From contig JACCZH010000080.1 in NCBI GenBank assembly GCA_013696045.1, forward strand, positions 1-10,787: a stretch of DNA of 10,787 bases, read 5' to 3'. The stretch comes from Chloroflexia bacterium. Lineage in GTDB: Bacteria > Chloroflexota > Chloroflexia > Thermomicrobiales > CFX8. Position 1 is the first letter of the stretch. Each line of letters begins with the position of its first letter. The translations under genes were made by a program, and so were the position numbers. This document shows positions 1 through 6,552 of this stretch, piece by piece. Under the pieces are notes generated by a model. The model did no database searches, was not told where the DNA came from, and saw only the letters and a list, made by a program, of their open reading frames with translations.

Positions 1-34
1 TTCGTAGCGGCGCAATTCATTGCGCCGCTACGAA
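1..34. repeat. Perfect 15-bp inverted repeat (REP-like hairpin)
   Basis: Positions 1-15 (TTCGTAGCGGCGCAA) are the exact reverse complement of 20-34, with a four-base loop TTCA. No T-run follows on either strand, so a rho-independent terminator is unlikely. The form fits a short intergenic palindromic repeat (REP- or MITE-like). It touches the window edge, so the element may be longer. It lies 71 nt before fabH and could affect the fabH leader or the end of an upstream gene that is not visible. Confidence 0.7.
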
Positions 35-105
35 GCTCGTGGGACCGCAGATTCAACGGGATTGCGCTTGGTAGCCACCAGGCAGGGTAGGGGAGGAAGC
101 CGTAG

Positions 106-1116
106 ATGTATCATGCGGCGGTCACCGGTTGGGGAATGTACGTTCCGGAGCACGTGCTCACCAACGATGATCTTACCCAGTTCATGGATACCTCTGACGA
201 GTGGATCCGGTCACGCACCGGCATCCGCGAGCGCAGGGTGGCCGGAGCCACGGAGACAACGACGACGATGGCGGCGGCTGCCGGACGGGCAGCGTGTCTC
301 AAGGCCGGCATCGATCCGACTGAGCTTGAGCTCATCATCGTCGGAACATTTACCCCGGACCAGTACATGCCTTCAACGGCCAGCTTGGTGCAGCACGAGC
401 TTGGCGCGAGTAGCGCGGCGGCATTCGATCTCAACACTGCCTGCTCTGGATTCGTCTACGCCATGGCTGTTGGATCTCAGTTCGTGCAGACGGGCGCATA
501 CTCGCGCGTGCTGATTATCGGTGCGGACTTCGCATCGCGGTTCCTGGATTATTCAGACCGCGGCACGGCAATTCTGTTCGGTGACGGGGCCGGGGCGGTG
601 GTGCTCCAACGTTCAGAGAAAAAGGAAGGCGTGCTGTCGATCGAGCTTGGCTCGGACGGCTCGGCGGGCCGGCATCTGACGTTGGGCGGCGCGGAGTCGT
701 TCGTTGGACTGAACGGCGCCCGCAAGATTGACCGTCCATTCTTGAAGATGAATGGCGCGGAGGTTTTTCGCTTCGCGGTGCGAATTATGGGCGAGGCGGC
801 AGCGACGGCGACGACAAAGGCCGGGCTGACATTTGATGATATTGACCTCCTGATACCTCACCAGGCGAATTCGCGCATCATTGAAGCCGCGGCGAAACGG
901 CTTCAGATGCCGCGCGAGCGGGTCTGGGTGAATGTTGACCGCTACGCAAATACCTCATGCGCGTCGATCCCGATCTGTCTTGTGGAAGCCGAGCAAACCG
1001 GCAGGTTGACCGATGGTATGAACGTGGTTGTGATTGGTTTTGGTGGGGGCTTGACCTGGGCAGCGGCCGTGCTGCGCTGGGGCGCAACAGGAGTTAAGCG
1101 GGGAGACGCGACGTGA
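106..1116 (+). CDS. fabH: Beta-ketoacyl-ACP synthase III
   Basis: This cytoplasmic condensing enzyme starts type II fatty-acid synthesis by joining an acyl-CoA primer (acetyl- or branched-chain CoA) to malonyl-ACP. The 336-residue length is usual for FabH. The Cys-His-Asn triad is visible: C113 in NTACSGF, H252 in PHQAN and N282 in YANTS. Other family marks are the N-terminal GWGMYVPEHVLTN, TSDEWIRSRTGI (about 29-40), LFGDGAGAVVL (157-167) and the C-terminal GFGGGLTW (311-318). The ATG start is preceded by GGGAGGAAG at the proper distance. The stop overlaps the fabD start by 4 nt (GTGA), so translation is probably coupled. KASIII relatives used in polyketide or olefin pathways share the triad, but the fabD/fabG context argues for housekeeping FabH. 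Primer preference cannot be read from the sequence. Confidence 0.95.
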   Translation: MYHAAVTGWGMYVPEHVLTNDDLTQFMDTSDEWIRSRTGIRERRVAGATETTTTMAAAAGRAACLKAGIDPTELELIIVGTFTPDQYMPSTASLVQHELGASSAAAFDLNTACSGFVYAMAVGSQFVQTGAYSRVLIIGADFASRFLDYSDRGTAILFGDGAGAVVLQRSEKKEGVLSIELGSDGSAGRHLTLGGAESFVGLNGARKIDRPFLKMNGAEVFRFAVRIMGEAAATATTKAGLTFDDIDLLIPHQANSRIIEAAAKRLQMPRERVWVNVDRYANTSCASIPICLVEAEQTGRLTDGMNVVVIGFGGGLTWAAAVLRWGATGVKRGDAT

Positions 1117-2030
1117 TAGCTGGTGTGGCCTGGGTATTTCCAGGGCAGGGGTCCCAATCTGTCGGTATGGGCAAGGAGCTCGCGGAAACGCGGCCGGAAG
1201 CCCAGGCGGTGTATAGGGAAGCGGACCAAACGCTTGGATTCTCCCTCTCGGCCCTGTGCTGGGACGGTCCTGAACACGAGCTGACCGTCACACGCAATCA
1301 GCAACCGGCTCTCGTGGCCACCAGTGTCGCGATGCTCAAGGTGCTGGAGGCCGACGATCTACTGCCGGAACCGGATTATGTTGCCGGCCACTCCCTCGGT
1401 GAGTATTCCGCGCTCGTCGCGGCGGAAGCGCTGAGTCTCCCCGACTCTCTGCGGCTTGTCCGCAAGCGTGGCCAATTGATGGAAGAATACGGCGCCGGCG
1501 GCATGCTGGCGGTTATCGGGCTCGATCCGGAGGCTGTGGCTGTCGTGGCAACCGAGACCGGCACTGAGGTCGCCAACCTGAACTCGCCTAACCAGATCGT
1601 GCTCTCTGGAACAAACGAGGCGCTGGCGGTTGCAGAGATCGCGGCCAAGAGCCGTGGGGCCAGACGTGTGCTCCGACTGCCGGTCAACGGCGCGTTCCAT
1701 TCATCGCTCATGACACCGGTTGCCGAGACGCTGGCGAAAGACATCGAGCAAACGACATTTGTGAAGGCCAGGATACCGCTGGTGAGCAACGTTGATGCCG
1801 AACCGATCGTTCATCCAGATGATTTGCGGCGTGAGTTGGTGAGTCAAATCACCTCAGCGGTGCAGTGGATTCGCGTTGTTGAGACGATGGCCGAGCTGGG
1901 CGTGAAGCAGTATTGGGAAATTGGGCCTGGATCGGTTCTCAGTGGACTCATCACCAGGATCGACAAATCCGCCAGGACGCATCAGGCGGAGAAGGCTCTA
2001 GCGGCTCAAATGACAGGGATCGGGGAATAG
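1113..2030 (+). CDS. fabD: Malonyl-CoA:ACP transacylase
   Basis: It moves the malonyl group from malonyl-CoA to the phosphopantetheine arm of ACP, giving the extender unit for FabH and later condensing enzymes. The 305-residue length matches the family. The oxyanion-side motif FPGQGSQ is at 9-15. The nucleophile S94 lies in GHSLGEYSAL (92-101), the carboxylate-binding Arg is R119 in RKRG, and the catalytic His is H196 in NGAFHSSLM. The start is GTG at 1113, overlapping the fabH stop. GGGGAG seven nt upstream, inside the fabH 3' end, acts as its ribosome binding site. The C-terminal part (WEIGPGSVLSGLI) is intact. It is followed after 2 nt by the preferred fabG start, so fabH-fabD-fabG is one transcription unit. 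Confidence 0.95.
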   Translation: MIAGVAWVFPGQGSQSVGMGKELAETRPEAQAVYREADQTLGFSLSALCWDGPEHELTVTRNQQPALVATSVAMLKVLEADDLLPEPDYVAGHSLGEYSALVAAEALSLPDSLRLVRKRGQLMEEYGAGGMLAVIGLDPEAVAVVATETGTEVANLNSPNQIVLSGTNEALAVAEIAAKSRGARRVLRLPVNGAFHSSLMTPVAETLAKDIEQTTFVKARIPLVSNVDAEPIVHPDDLRRELVSQITSAVQWIRVVETMAELGVKQYWEIGPGSVLSGLITRIDKSARTHQAEKALAAQMTGIGE

Positions 2031-2032
2031 CC

Positions 2033-2791
2033 GTGGCCGAGATGCAGGAAGCACGCAAAGTCGCAATTGTCACTGGGGCTGTGCGCGGGATCGGCCGCGC
2101 GGTGGCGGTCCGTTTGGCCCGAGACGGGTTTGATCTGGTGGTTAATTACCGGGGGGACCATGGCCCAGCAGACGAATTGAGCGCCGAGATCCAGGCCGCA
2201 GGGGGTAAGAGCCACGCGATTCGGGCGGACGTTACCCAGGCTAACGACGTGGCCGCCCTGGTTGAAGGCACGATTGCGGCGTTCGGTCAGGTAGATGTCT
2301 TGATCAACAACGCCGGCATCACACGTGACACTCTCATCATGCGCATGTCCGAGGATGACTGGGACTCGGTGTTGACGACCAACCTCAAGGGTGCGTTCCT
2401 GTGCTCCAAGGCCGTGATCCGGCCGATGATGCGGCAGCGCTCGGGCGCGATTGTCAACCTGTCGTCAGTGGTCGGCCTGGTTGGCAACCCCGGCCAGGCA
2501 AACTACGCCGCTGCCAAGGCCGGTTTGATCGGCCTCACGAAGTCGTTGGCGAAAGAAGTAGGCTCGCGCGGGATTACCGTGAACGCCGTTGCGCCAGGCT
2601 TCATTGAGACGCGGCTCACCGACGATTTACCCGACGAGCTGAAGGCGGGCGCAAAGGAGCAGATCGCCCTCAAGCGGTTTGGTTCGCCTGATGAGGTGGC
2701 CGGGGCGGTTGCGTTCCTGGTCTCCCCTGCGGCAAGCTACATTACCGGCAACGTCCTCTCGGTGGACGGCGGACTGTTCATGGCGACATAG
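2033..2791 (+). CDS. fabG: 3-oxoacyl-ACP reductase
   Basis: An NADPH-dependent short-chain dehydrogenase/reductase that reduces 3-oxoacyl-ACP to 3-hydroxyacyl-ACP, the first reduction of the elongation cycle. It normally works as a cytoplasmic tetramer. The Rossmann motif TGAVRGIG lies at 14-21 and NNAG at 92-95. The tetrad is N117, S145, Y158 and K162, with the same spacing as in E. coli FabG. NAVAPGFIET and the C-terminal GNVLSVDGG are also typical. The frame is open back to an ATG at 1913 inside fabD, but that start would add 40 residues unrelated to the family. GTG at 2033, two nt after the fabD stop and preceded by GGGGAA, gives 252 residues. ATG at 2042 is a weaker alternative. Many SDR enzymes look alike; the position after fabHD is what makes this FabG. 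Confidence 0.93.
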   Translation: MAEMQEARKVAIVTGAVRGIGRAVAVRLARDGFDLVVNYRGDHGPADELSAEIQAAGGKSHAIRADVTQANDVAALVEGTIAAFGQVDVLINNAGITRDTLIMRMSEDDWDSVLTTNLKGAFLCSKAVIRPMMRQRSGAIVNLSSVVGLVGNPGQANYAAAKAGLIGLTKSLAKEVGSRGITVNAVAPGFIETRLTDDLPDELKAGAKEQIALKRFGSPDEVAGAVAFLVSPAASYITGNVLSVDGGLFMAT

Positions 2792-2805
2792 GCACCGGAA
2801 ACTGC

Positions 2806-4203
2806 ATGTTTGAAAAAATCCTCATTGCGAACCGTGGCGAGATCGCGTTGCGTGTCTTGCGCGCCTGCCATGACCTGGGTGTCCAGGCAGTCGTAGCCTA
2901 TAGCGAGGCCGATCGTGACTCGCTGCCTGTGCGTCTGGCGGATCAGGCTGTGTGTATCGGCCCGGCGCCCGCGAACAAGTCATACAATCATATTCCGGCC
3001 GTCATCAGCGCGGCCCTTGCGACAGGCTGCGACGCGATCCATCCCGGTTACGGCTTCTTGTCAGAGAATGCCTACATTGGAGAGATCTGTCGCGAGTGCA
3101 ACCTGACGTTTATCGGTCCAGAGCCTGCGGTAATTGATCTGATGTCGGACAAGGCGTCGGCCAGGCAGGTGGCCAAGAAGGCCGGTGTGCCAATCCTGCC
3201 CGGCACGATCGAACCGCTCGGCGCGGGCGTTGACCTTCAGGAACTAACGCGCGAGGTCGGTTTCCCGTTGCTGTTGAAGGCATCTGCCGGCGGTGGCGGC
3301 CGCGGCATGCGGGTTGCAACTGACGAACGCGAGTTGCTGCGGCTCTTGCCGCTTGCTCAAGCCGAGGCGCAGGCGGCCTTCGGCAATGGCTCGGTCTATG
3401 TAGAGCGCTTTCTAGACCGCCCACGACACATTGAGGTTCAAATTCTGGCCGATAGCCACGGTCATATCCTGGCTATGGGTGAGCGCGACTGCTCGTTACA
3501 AAGACGGCATCAAAAATTGATCGAGGAAGCTCCCGCGCCGGGCATATCCTCCAAGCTGCGCTCGAATCTGGAGAAGGCATCGAGGCGTCTCGCGAAAGAG
3601 ATTAATTACACCGGAGTCGGAACGTTTGAATATCTGGTGACCGACTCAGACGAGTTTTACTTTATGGAGGCCAACACCCGTATTCAGGTTGAGCATCCTG
3701 TCACCGAGGCGATTACCGGGATCGATCTGGTCGTCTGGCAAATCCGGGTTGCGGCGGGCGAGGCGTTGACGTTCGAGCAGAAGCACGTGCGATTCAACGG
3801 GCACGCGATCGAGTGCCGGATTAATGCTGAGTCGCCAGACCATGATTTCGCGCCCTCGGCTGGTGTGATTGAGGACTACCTCGCGCCGGGTGGACCGGGT
3901 GTGCGAGTGGACTCACATCTGTATCCCGGCTATCGGGTGCCCCCGAATTACGATTCGCTATTAGGTAAGATCATTGTCTGGGGCGATACCCGCGAGGTCG
4001 CGATCGCCAGGATGCGGAGGGCGTTGACCGAGACGGTGATTACCGGTGTTGACACGACCATCCCGTTCTATGGCGCCGTTCTGGCACAACCGGAGTACCT
4101 GTCGGGCGATCTGGACACCGGATTGATAGCCACGCTCCTGGAGCGCTTTAACGAGAGTGAGGCTCTCGAATACGCTGGGCTGGGGCATCCACGCTTGAGC
4201 TGA
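2806..4203 (+). CDS. accC: Biotin carboxylase subunit of acetyl-CoA carboxylase
   Basis: An ATP-grasp enzyme that carboxylates the biotin on BCCP with bicarbonate and ATP, the first half of malonyl-CoA formation. The N-terminal domain opens with ILIANRGEIALR and contains IHPGYGFLSEN (78-88). The ATP-grasp glycine loop KASAGGGGRGM is at 158-168. RDCSLQRRHQKLIEEAP (227-243) carries K237. The active-site residues E275, E288, N290 and R292 sit in FEYLV and MEANTRIQVEHPVTE. The C-terminal domain is complete at 465 residues (E. coli 449). There is no biotinyl (MKM) or carboxyltransferase domain, so it is a lone subunit and not a pyruvate- or propionyl-CoA-type fusion. accB is not beside it, which is unusual. 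It begins 14 nt after fabG with only a weak ribosome site (GGAA). The biotin carboxylase of another acyl-CoA carboxylase remains possible, but the fab context favours AccC. Confidence 0.9.
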   Translation: MFEKILIANRGEIALRVLRACHDLGVQAVVAYSEADRDSLPVRLADQAVCIGPAPANKSYNHIPAVISAALATGCDAIHPGYGFLSENAYIGEICRECNLTFIGPEPAVIDLMSDKASARQVAKKAGVPILPGTIEPLGAGVDLQELTREVGFPLLLKASAGGGGRGMRVATDERELLRLLPLAQAEAQAAFGNGSVYVERFLDRPRHIEVQILADSHGHILAMGERDCSLQRRHQKLIEEAPAPGISSKLRSNLEKASRRLAKEINYTGVGTFEYLVTDSDEFYFMEANTRIQVEHPVTEAITGIDLVVWQIRVAAGEALTFEQKHVRFNGHAIECRINAESPDHDFAPSAGVIEDYLAPGGPGVRVDSHLYPGYRVPPNYDSLLGKIIVWGDTREVAIARMRRALTETVITGVDTTIPFYGAVLAQPEYLSGDLDTGLIATLLERFNESEALEYAGLGHPRLS

Positions 4204-4301
4204 CACTGGCGCTCTGCCTGAGTACTCGGACGGTTGGGAGCACGCAATGATTTGCCCCCATTCGAAACGTAAGGGATATTAAGGAGATCAGCGGCCTTTT
4301 C

Positions 4302-4380
4302 AGTCATCCTGAGGAGCGAAGGATCTCTGACGTAACTGGTTTGGCGGCATACCAGAGATCCTTCGTTCCTCAGGATGACT
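4302..4380. repeat. Long palindromic element with 28-bp arms
   Basis: Positions 4302-4329 and 4353-4380 are inverted copies differing at one base, separated by 23 nt. The arms contain GAAGGATCTCTG and its complement, and CATCCTGAGGA with CAGGATGA. The element is the main content of the 319-nt gap between accC and nusB. The rest of that gap shows no open frame with a ribosome site and no convincing promoter. The T-content downstream is modest (GATTCTCTTTCC), so a classical terminator is doubtful, although a transcript would fold into a very stable hairpin that could protect or end the accC mRNA. A decayed copy is at about 6409-6488. It is most likely a non-autonomous palindromic repeat. Confidence 0.8.
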
Positions 4381-4522
4381 ACCATAACGCGATTCTCTTT
4401 CCTGTGAAGCGTTACTTTGATGCCTTTGAAACCTAATGCGTTGCGCCCGTACGGAAACCAACGTGCCGGACTGATTGGAAACGTTCATTATCGCGATCGC
4501 AACCCTACGAGAGTTGGAGACC

Positions 4523-4963
4523 ATGGCGATTAACGCCGAGACACGCCACAAGGCACGCACGACCGCGCTCAAGATCCTGTTTGAGACGGATCTGACGCCG
4601 CACGAGCTGGATGATGTGCTCGACCGCTACATGGAGCTCTCGGGCTCTCCCGAGGCGGTACAGGACTACATTCGAAAGGTGGTGCTTGGCGTGCGCGACA
4701 ACCAGGAAGCGCTCGACACGGAGATCGCCAAAGCCGCGCCTCAGTTTCCAGTGAACCAATTGGCGGCTATCGACCGTAATGTATTGCGGATCGCTGTCTA
4801 CGAGCTGCGTCACCAACCCGAGGTGCCGCTCAAGGCAGCCATCAACGAGGCAGTCGATATCGCCAAGCGTTTTGGCGGTGATAGCTCCGGGCGGTTTGTC
4901 AATGGTGTGCTTGGCAACATCGCCAGTGACATCCCGGCTGTCGAAGAAAGCGAACAGACTTGA
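4523..4963 (+). CDS. nusB: Transcription antitermination factor NusB
   Basis: A small all-helical RNA-binding protein. With NusE (ribosomal protein S10) it binds boxA RNA and lets RNA polymerase complete rRNA operons. The N-terminal part HKARTTALKILFETDL matches the family's opening helix. AIDRNVLRIAVYELRH (about 78-93) and VPLKAAINEAVDIAKRFGG (96-114) are the usual second-half motifs. FVNGVLGNI near residues 119-127 is the hallmark C-terminal motif. The frame is open from an ATG at 4475, but ATG at 4523 is preferred: the protein then has 146 residues (E. coli 139) and GAGAG/GGAG lies just upstream. accC followed by nusB is also a known order in Firmicutes, there with accB and an extra gene. 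Its promoter is not obvious; expression may come through from accC. Confidence 0.93.
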   Translation: MAINAETRHKARTTALKILFETDLTPHELDDVLDRYMELSGSPEAVQDYIRKVVLGVRDNQEALDTEIAKAAPQFPVNQLAAIDRNVLRIAVYELRHQPEVPLKAAINEAVDIAKRFGGDSSGRFVNGVLGNIASDIPAVEESEQT

Positions 4964-4970
4964 GCGCGCG

Positions 4971-5000
4971 TTGTATGCCGGGTGGGTTGTTGTGCATAAT
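4971..5000 (+). promoter_or_regulatory. Possible sigma-70-type promoter for acpP
   Basis: Just after the nusB stop, TTGTAT (4971-4976) and CATAAT (4995-5000) are spaced by 18 nt. The -10 matches the consensus at five of six bases and the -35 at three of six. It would give acpP a leader of about 120 nt that contains the hairpin at 5038-5058. A separate promoter would suit a gene whose product is needed in large amounts. Based only on sequence resemblance. Confidence 0.35.
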
Positions 5001-5037
5001 ACCGGAGTCGCTGGGCCGCTATGGAGTGCGTTGATCC

Positions 5038-5058
5038 CGGCTGACTTGGAGTCAGCCG
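5038..5058 (+). terminator. 9-bp GC-rich hairpin in the nusB-acpP spacer
   Basis: CGGCTGACT (5038-5046) pairs perfectly with AGTCAGCCG (5050-5058) around a TGG loop, followed by TTTACAG. The T-run is only three bases, so this could be a weak intrinsic terminator after nusB or a leader hairpin of acpP. It lies 68 nt before the acpP start and does not cover its ribosome binding site. Confidence 0.4.
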
Positions 5059-5126
5059 TTTACAGTGTGGACGGCGAACGCACGTATTCGTGAACTGCCC
5101 GAGAGGGCCAGGGGGAGGTACCGGGA

Positions 5127-5363
5127 TTGGCAAGTGTATACGAGCGACTGCAGTCGATCGTGGCTGAACAGTTGGGCGTTGAGCCAGACCAGGTGGTCAG
5201 GGAAGCAGAATTCGTTCAGGATCTGAACGCGGATTCGCTCGACATGGTCGAGCTGGTGATGTCTCTCGAAGAAGAATTCGGTGTCGAGATCTCGGATGAC
5301 GAGGTCGAGAATATCCGGACGGTCGGCGACGCGGTCGATTACATCGACGAGCACGCAGCGTAA
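5127..5363 (+). CDS. acpP: Acyl carrier protein
   Basis: A small acidic four-helix protein that carries growing acyl chains on a 4'-phosphopantetheine arm for FabD, FabH, FabG and the other Fab enzymes. The attachment serine is S37 in DLNADSLDMVELVM, the classical helix II motif. The 78-residue length and strong excess of Asp/Glu (SLEEEFGVEISDDEVENI) are typical. No ATG or GTG codon is available in frame before this motif. TTG at 5127 is the start, supported by GGGGGAGG eight nt upstream, and it gives the usual N-terminus (ASVYERLQSIVAEQLGV). It lies beyond nusB rather than next to fabG, and no fabF follows. A PKS/NRPS carrier protein is unlikely given the sequence and neighbours. Confidence 0.96.
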   Translation: MASVYERLQSIVAEQLGVEPDQVVREAEFVQDLNADSLDMVELVMSLEEEFGVEISDDEVENIRTVGDAVDYIDEHAA

Positions 5364-5431
5364 CCAGTCGCTCGGTCACGCGGTTTCAATACGTAGGGAC
5401 TGTGCGGGCGACAGACGGCGGATGGCGAGAG

Positions 5432-5460
5432 CGGTGGAGAAAAGCCACCGTTTGAGTTTG
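5432..5460 (+). terminator. Possible intrinsic terminator after acpP
   Basis: CGGTGG (5432-5437) and CCACCG (5445-5450) form a 6-bp GC hairpin with the loop AGAAAAG, followed by TTTGAGTTTG. The location, 69 nt after the acpP stop and before tatC, suits a terminator, but the stem is short and the T-tract is interrupted. Confidence 0.4.
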
Positions 5461-5480
5461 CTGTACAATCGACTCGCATG

Positions 5481-5554
5481 ATCCCAACAGCGCGTTGGGA
5501 TGTAGCTCAGTGCATGCCGCCGATGATCATAGTTTTGCAGGTTCATTCCGGCGG
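5481..5554 (+). other. Structured spacer before tatC with tRNA-like words
   Basis: This is part of the 215-nt acpP-tatC gap. ATCCCAAC (5481-5488) pairs with GTTGGGAT (5494-5501) around AGCGC. CCGCCG (5517-5522) pairs with CGGCGG (5549-5554) over a 26-nt loop. The strand also reads GGGATGTAGCTCAGT (5497-5511), as at the 5' end of bacterial tRNA-Ala, then TTTGCA (5534-5539) and GGTTC (5540-5544). No 3' acceptor strand (ACATCCC) or proper D and T stems follow, so this is not a working tRNA. It may be a decayed fragment or a coincidence. A TACAAT at 5464-5469 might be a -10 for tatC but lacks a -35. Confidence 0.35.
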
Positions 5555-5578
5555 TGGCGGTAGGATATTGAAAACCCC

Positions 5579-6385
5579 ATGGCGAGCATCCTGAACCGTG
5601 TCCCATACCTCGGCAAGCGCCGGGCGGACCCGGAACCAGACGGTGAGTATTTCGAACCCGAAGGACCGGAGTCGTTTGGTGAGATGACCCTCCAGGAGCA
5701 TCTGGAGGAGCTTCGCACCCGCATGCTGTACAGCTCGGTGGCGATTCTGATCGCTCTGGTTGCTGGACTGGCGTTGTCGTTCCCGGTGTTGAACATGATT
5801 GCCGAACAGGCGCGGGTGCCGGCTGAGGGCATCCAGGTCATTAATCCAACTGAGGGATTCGTCACGTTCTTCAAGATCGCCATCTATATCGCGATAGCAC
5901 TGGCAATGCCGATATTGGTCTATCAACTGGTGGCCTTCGTCGCGCCAGGACTGACACGCTCTGAGCGCACCTATGTGTACCGCGCTATTCCATTCGTGGC
6001 GCTTTCCTTCGCCTTCGGTCTGGCGTTTGCGTTCTTTGTCGTCATTCCACGGGCACTTGACTACCTGGAGGGCTTTGGTTCGGGAACGTTTGGCTGGAAC
6101 CCCCGGGCTGAGGATCTGATTTCGTTCTATCTACGGCTGATGCTGGGCATCGGCATTCTTTTCGAGCTACCGCCGTTCATGTTCGTTCTGGCGAAAATCG
6201 GAGTTGTCAATCACCGGCGCCTTGCCTCGATTCGCAAGTTCGCTTTTGTGGGATGCATGATTGCCGCGGCAATTATTACCCCTACTCCCGACCCGTTCAA
6301 CATGATGCTCGTGGCTATTCCAGCGTATATGCTGTACGAGCTTGGCGTGATTTTGGCGCGGTTCGCGCGGCCTACTAATTCGTAG
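5579..6385 (+). CDS. tatC: Twin-arginine translocase subunit TatC
   Basis: The polytopic inner-membrane receptor of the Tat pathway, which binds twin-arginine signal peptides and recruits TatA to export folded proteins. The N-terminal cytoplasmic motif TLQEHLEELRTRM (37-49) is the family signature and precedes the first membrane segment. NPTEGF lies in the first periplasmic loop. APGLTRSERTYVYR contains the conserved Glu of the cytoplasmic loop. SFAFGLAFAFFVVIP and TPTPDPFNMMLVAIP are the classical fourth- and late-segment motifs, and six hydrophobic segments can be traced. The protein has 268 residues. About 35 residues precede the usual start; ATG at 5684 (M36, directly before TLQEHLEELR) is an alternative, since the ribosome site before 5579 is weak (AGGA, 13 nt away). 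No tatA or tatB is nearby, so its partners are encoded elsewhere. Confidence 0.95.
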   Translation: MASILNRVPYLGKRRADPEPDGEYFEPEGPESFGEMTLQEHLEELRTRMLYSSVAILIALVAGLALSFPVLNMIAEQARVPAEGIQVINPTEGFVTFFKIAIYIAIALAMPILVYQLVAFVAPGLTRSERTYVYRAIPFVALSFAFGLAFAFFVVIPRALDYLEGFGSGTFGWNPRAEDLISFYLRLMLGIGILFELPPFMFVLAKIGVVNHRRLASIRKFAFVGCMIAAAIITPTPDPFNMMLVAIPAYMLYELGVILARFARPTNS

Positions 6386-6408
6386 TTTCTGGTCGAGTTA
6401 CTGCGGAT

Positions 6409-6488
6409 GTTCCGGGGGAGGAATGCAGGATCTCTTATTAGACGTTCGTGTACTCAAACCAGAGATCCCTCGTTGCCTCGGAATGGCT
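6409..6488. repeat. Decayed copy of the 4302-4380 palindrome
   Basis: The right arm (6459-6488) matches the right arm of the first copy with four substitutions and one inserted base: CCAGAGATCC, then TCGTT, CCTC and ATG in the same order. The left side keeps GAGGAAT..AGGATCTCT and TTCCG, so an imperfect inverted repeat is still visible with a loop of similar length. It lies in the 167-nt gap between the converging tatC and rqcH genes, which holds nothing else I can support. Confidence 0.6.
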
Positions 6489-6552
6489 GAACAAAGCCGT
6501 TATTTGCCAAAACACGGCGAATTAGCCGGAGCCGGCGGGGTTCACCACGCTC

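Noticed and set aside
1913..2032. Longer fabG starting at ATG 1913
   Set aside because: It would lie inside fabD for about 117 nt, and its first 40 residues do not resemble any SDR N-terminus. GTG at 2033 has a ribosome site and gives the normal length.
4302..4380. CRISPR repeat or phage attachment site
   Set aside because: There are only two diverged copies 2 kb apart, no regular spacers, no cas genes, and no integrase or tRNA junction.
5452..5469. TTGAGT and TACAAT as a promoter for tatC
   Set aside because: The two hexamers are only 6 nt apart, far from the usual 16-18, and there is no TGn extension at the right spacing.
5494..5570. Functional tRNA-Ala gene before tatC
   Set aside because: The D and T stems do not close and the matching 3' acceptor strand is missing. 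Kept only as a possible remnant.
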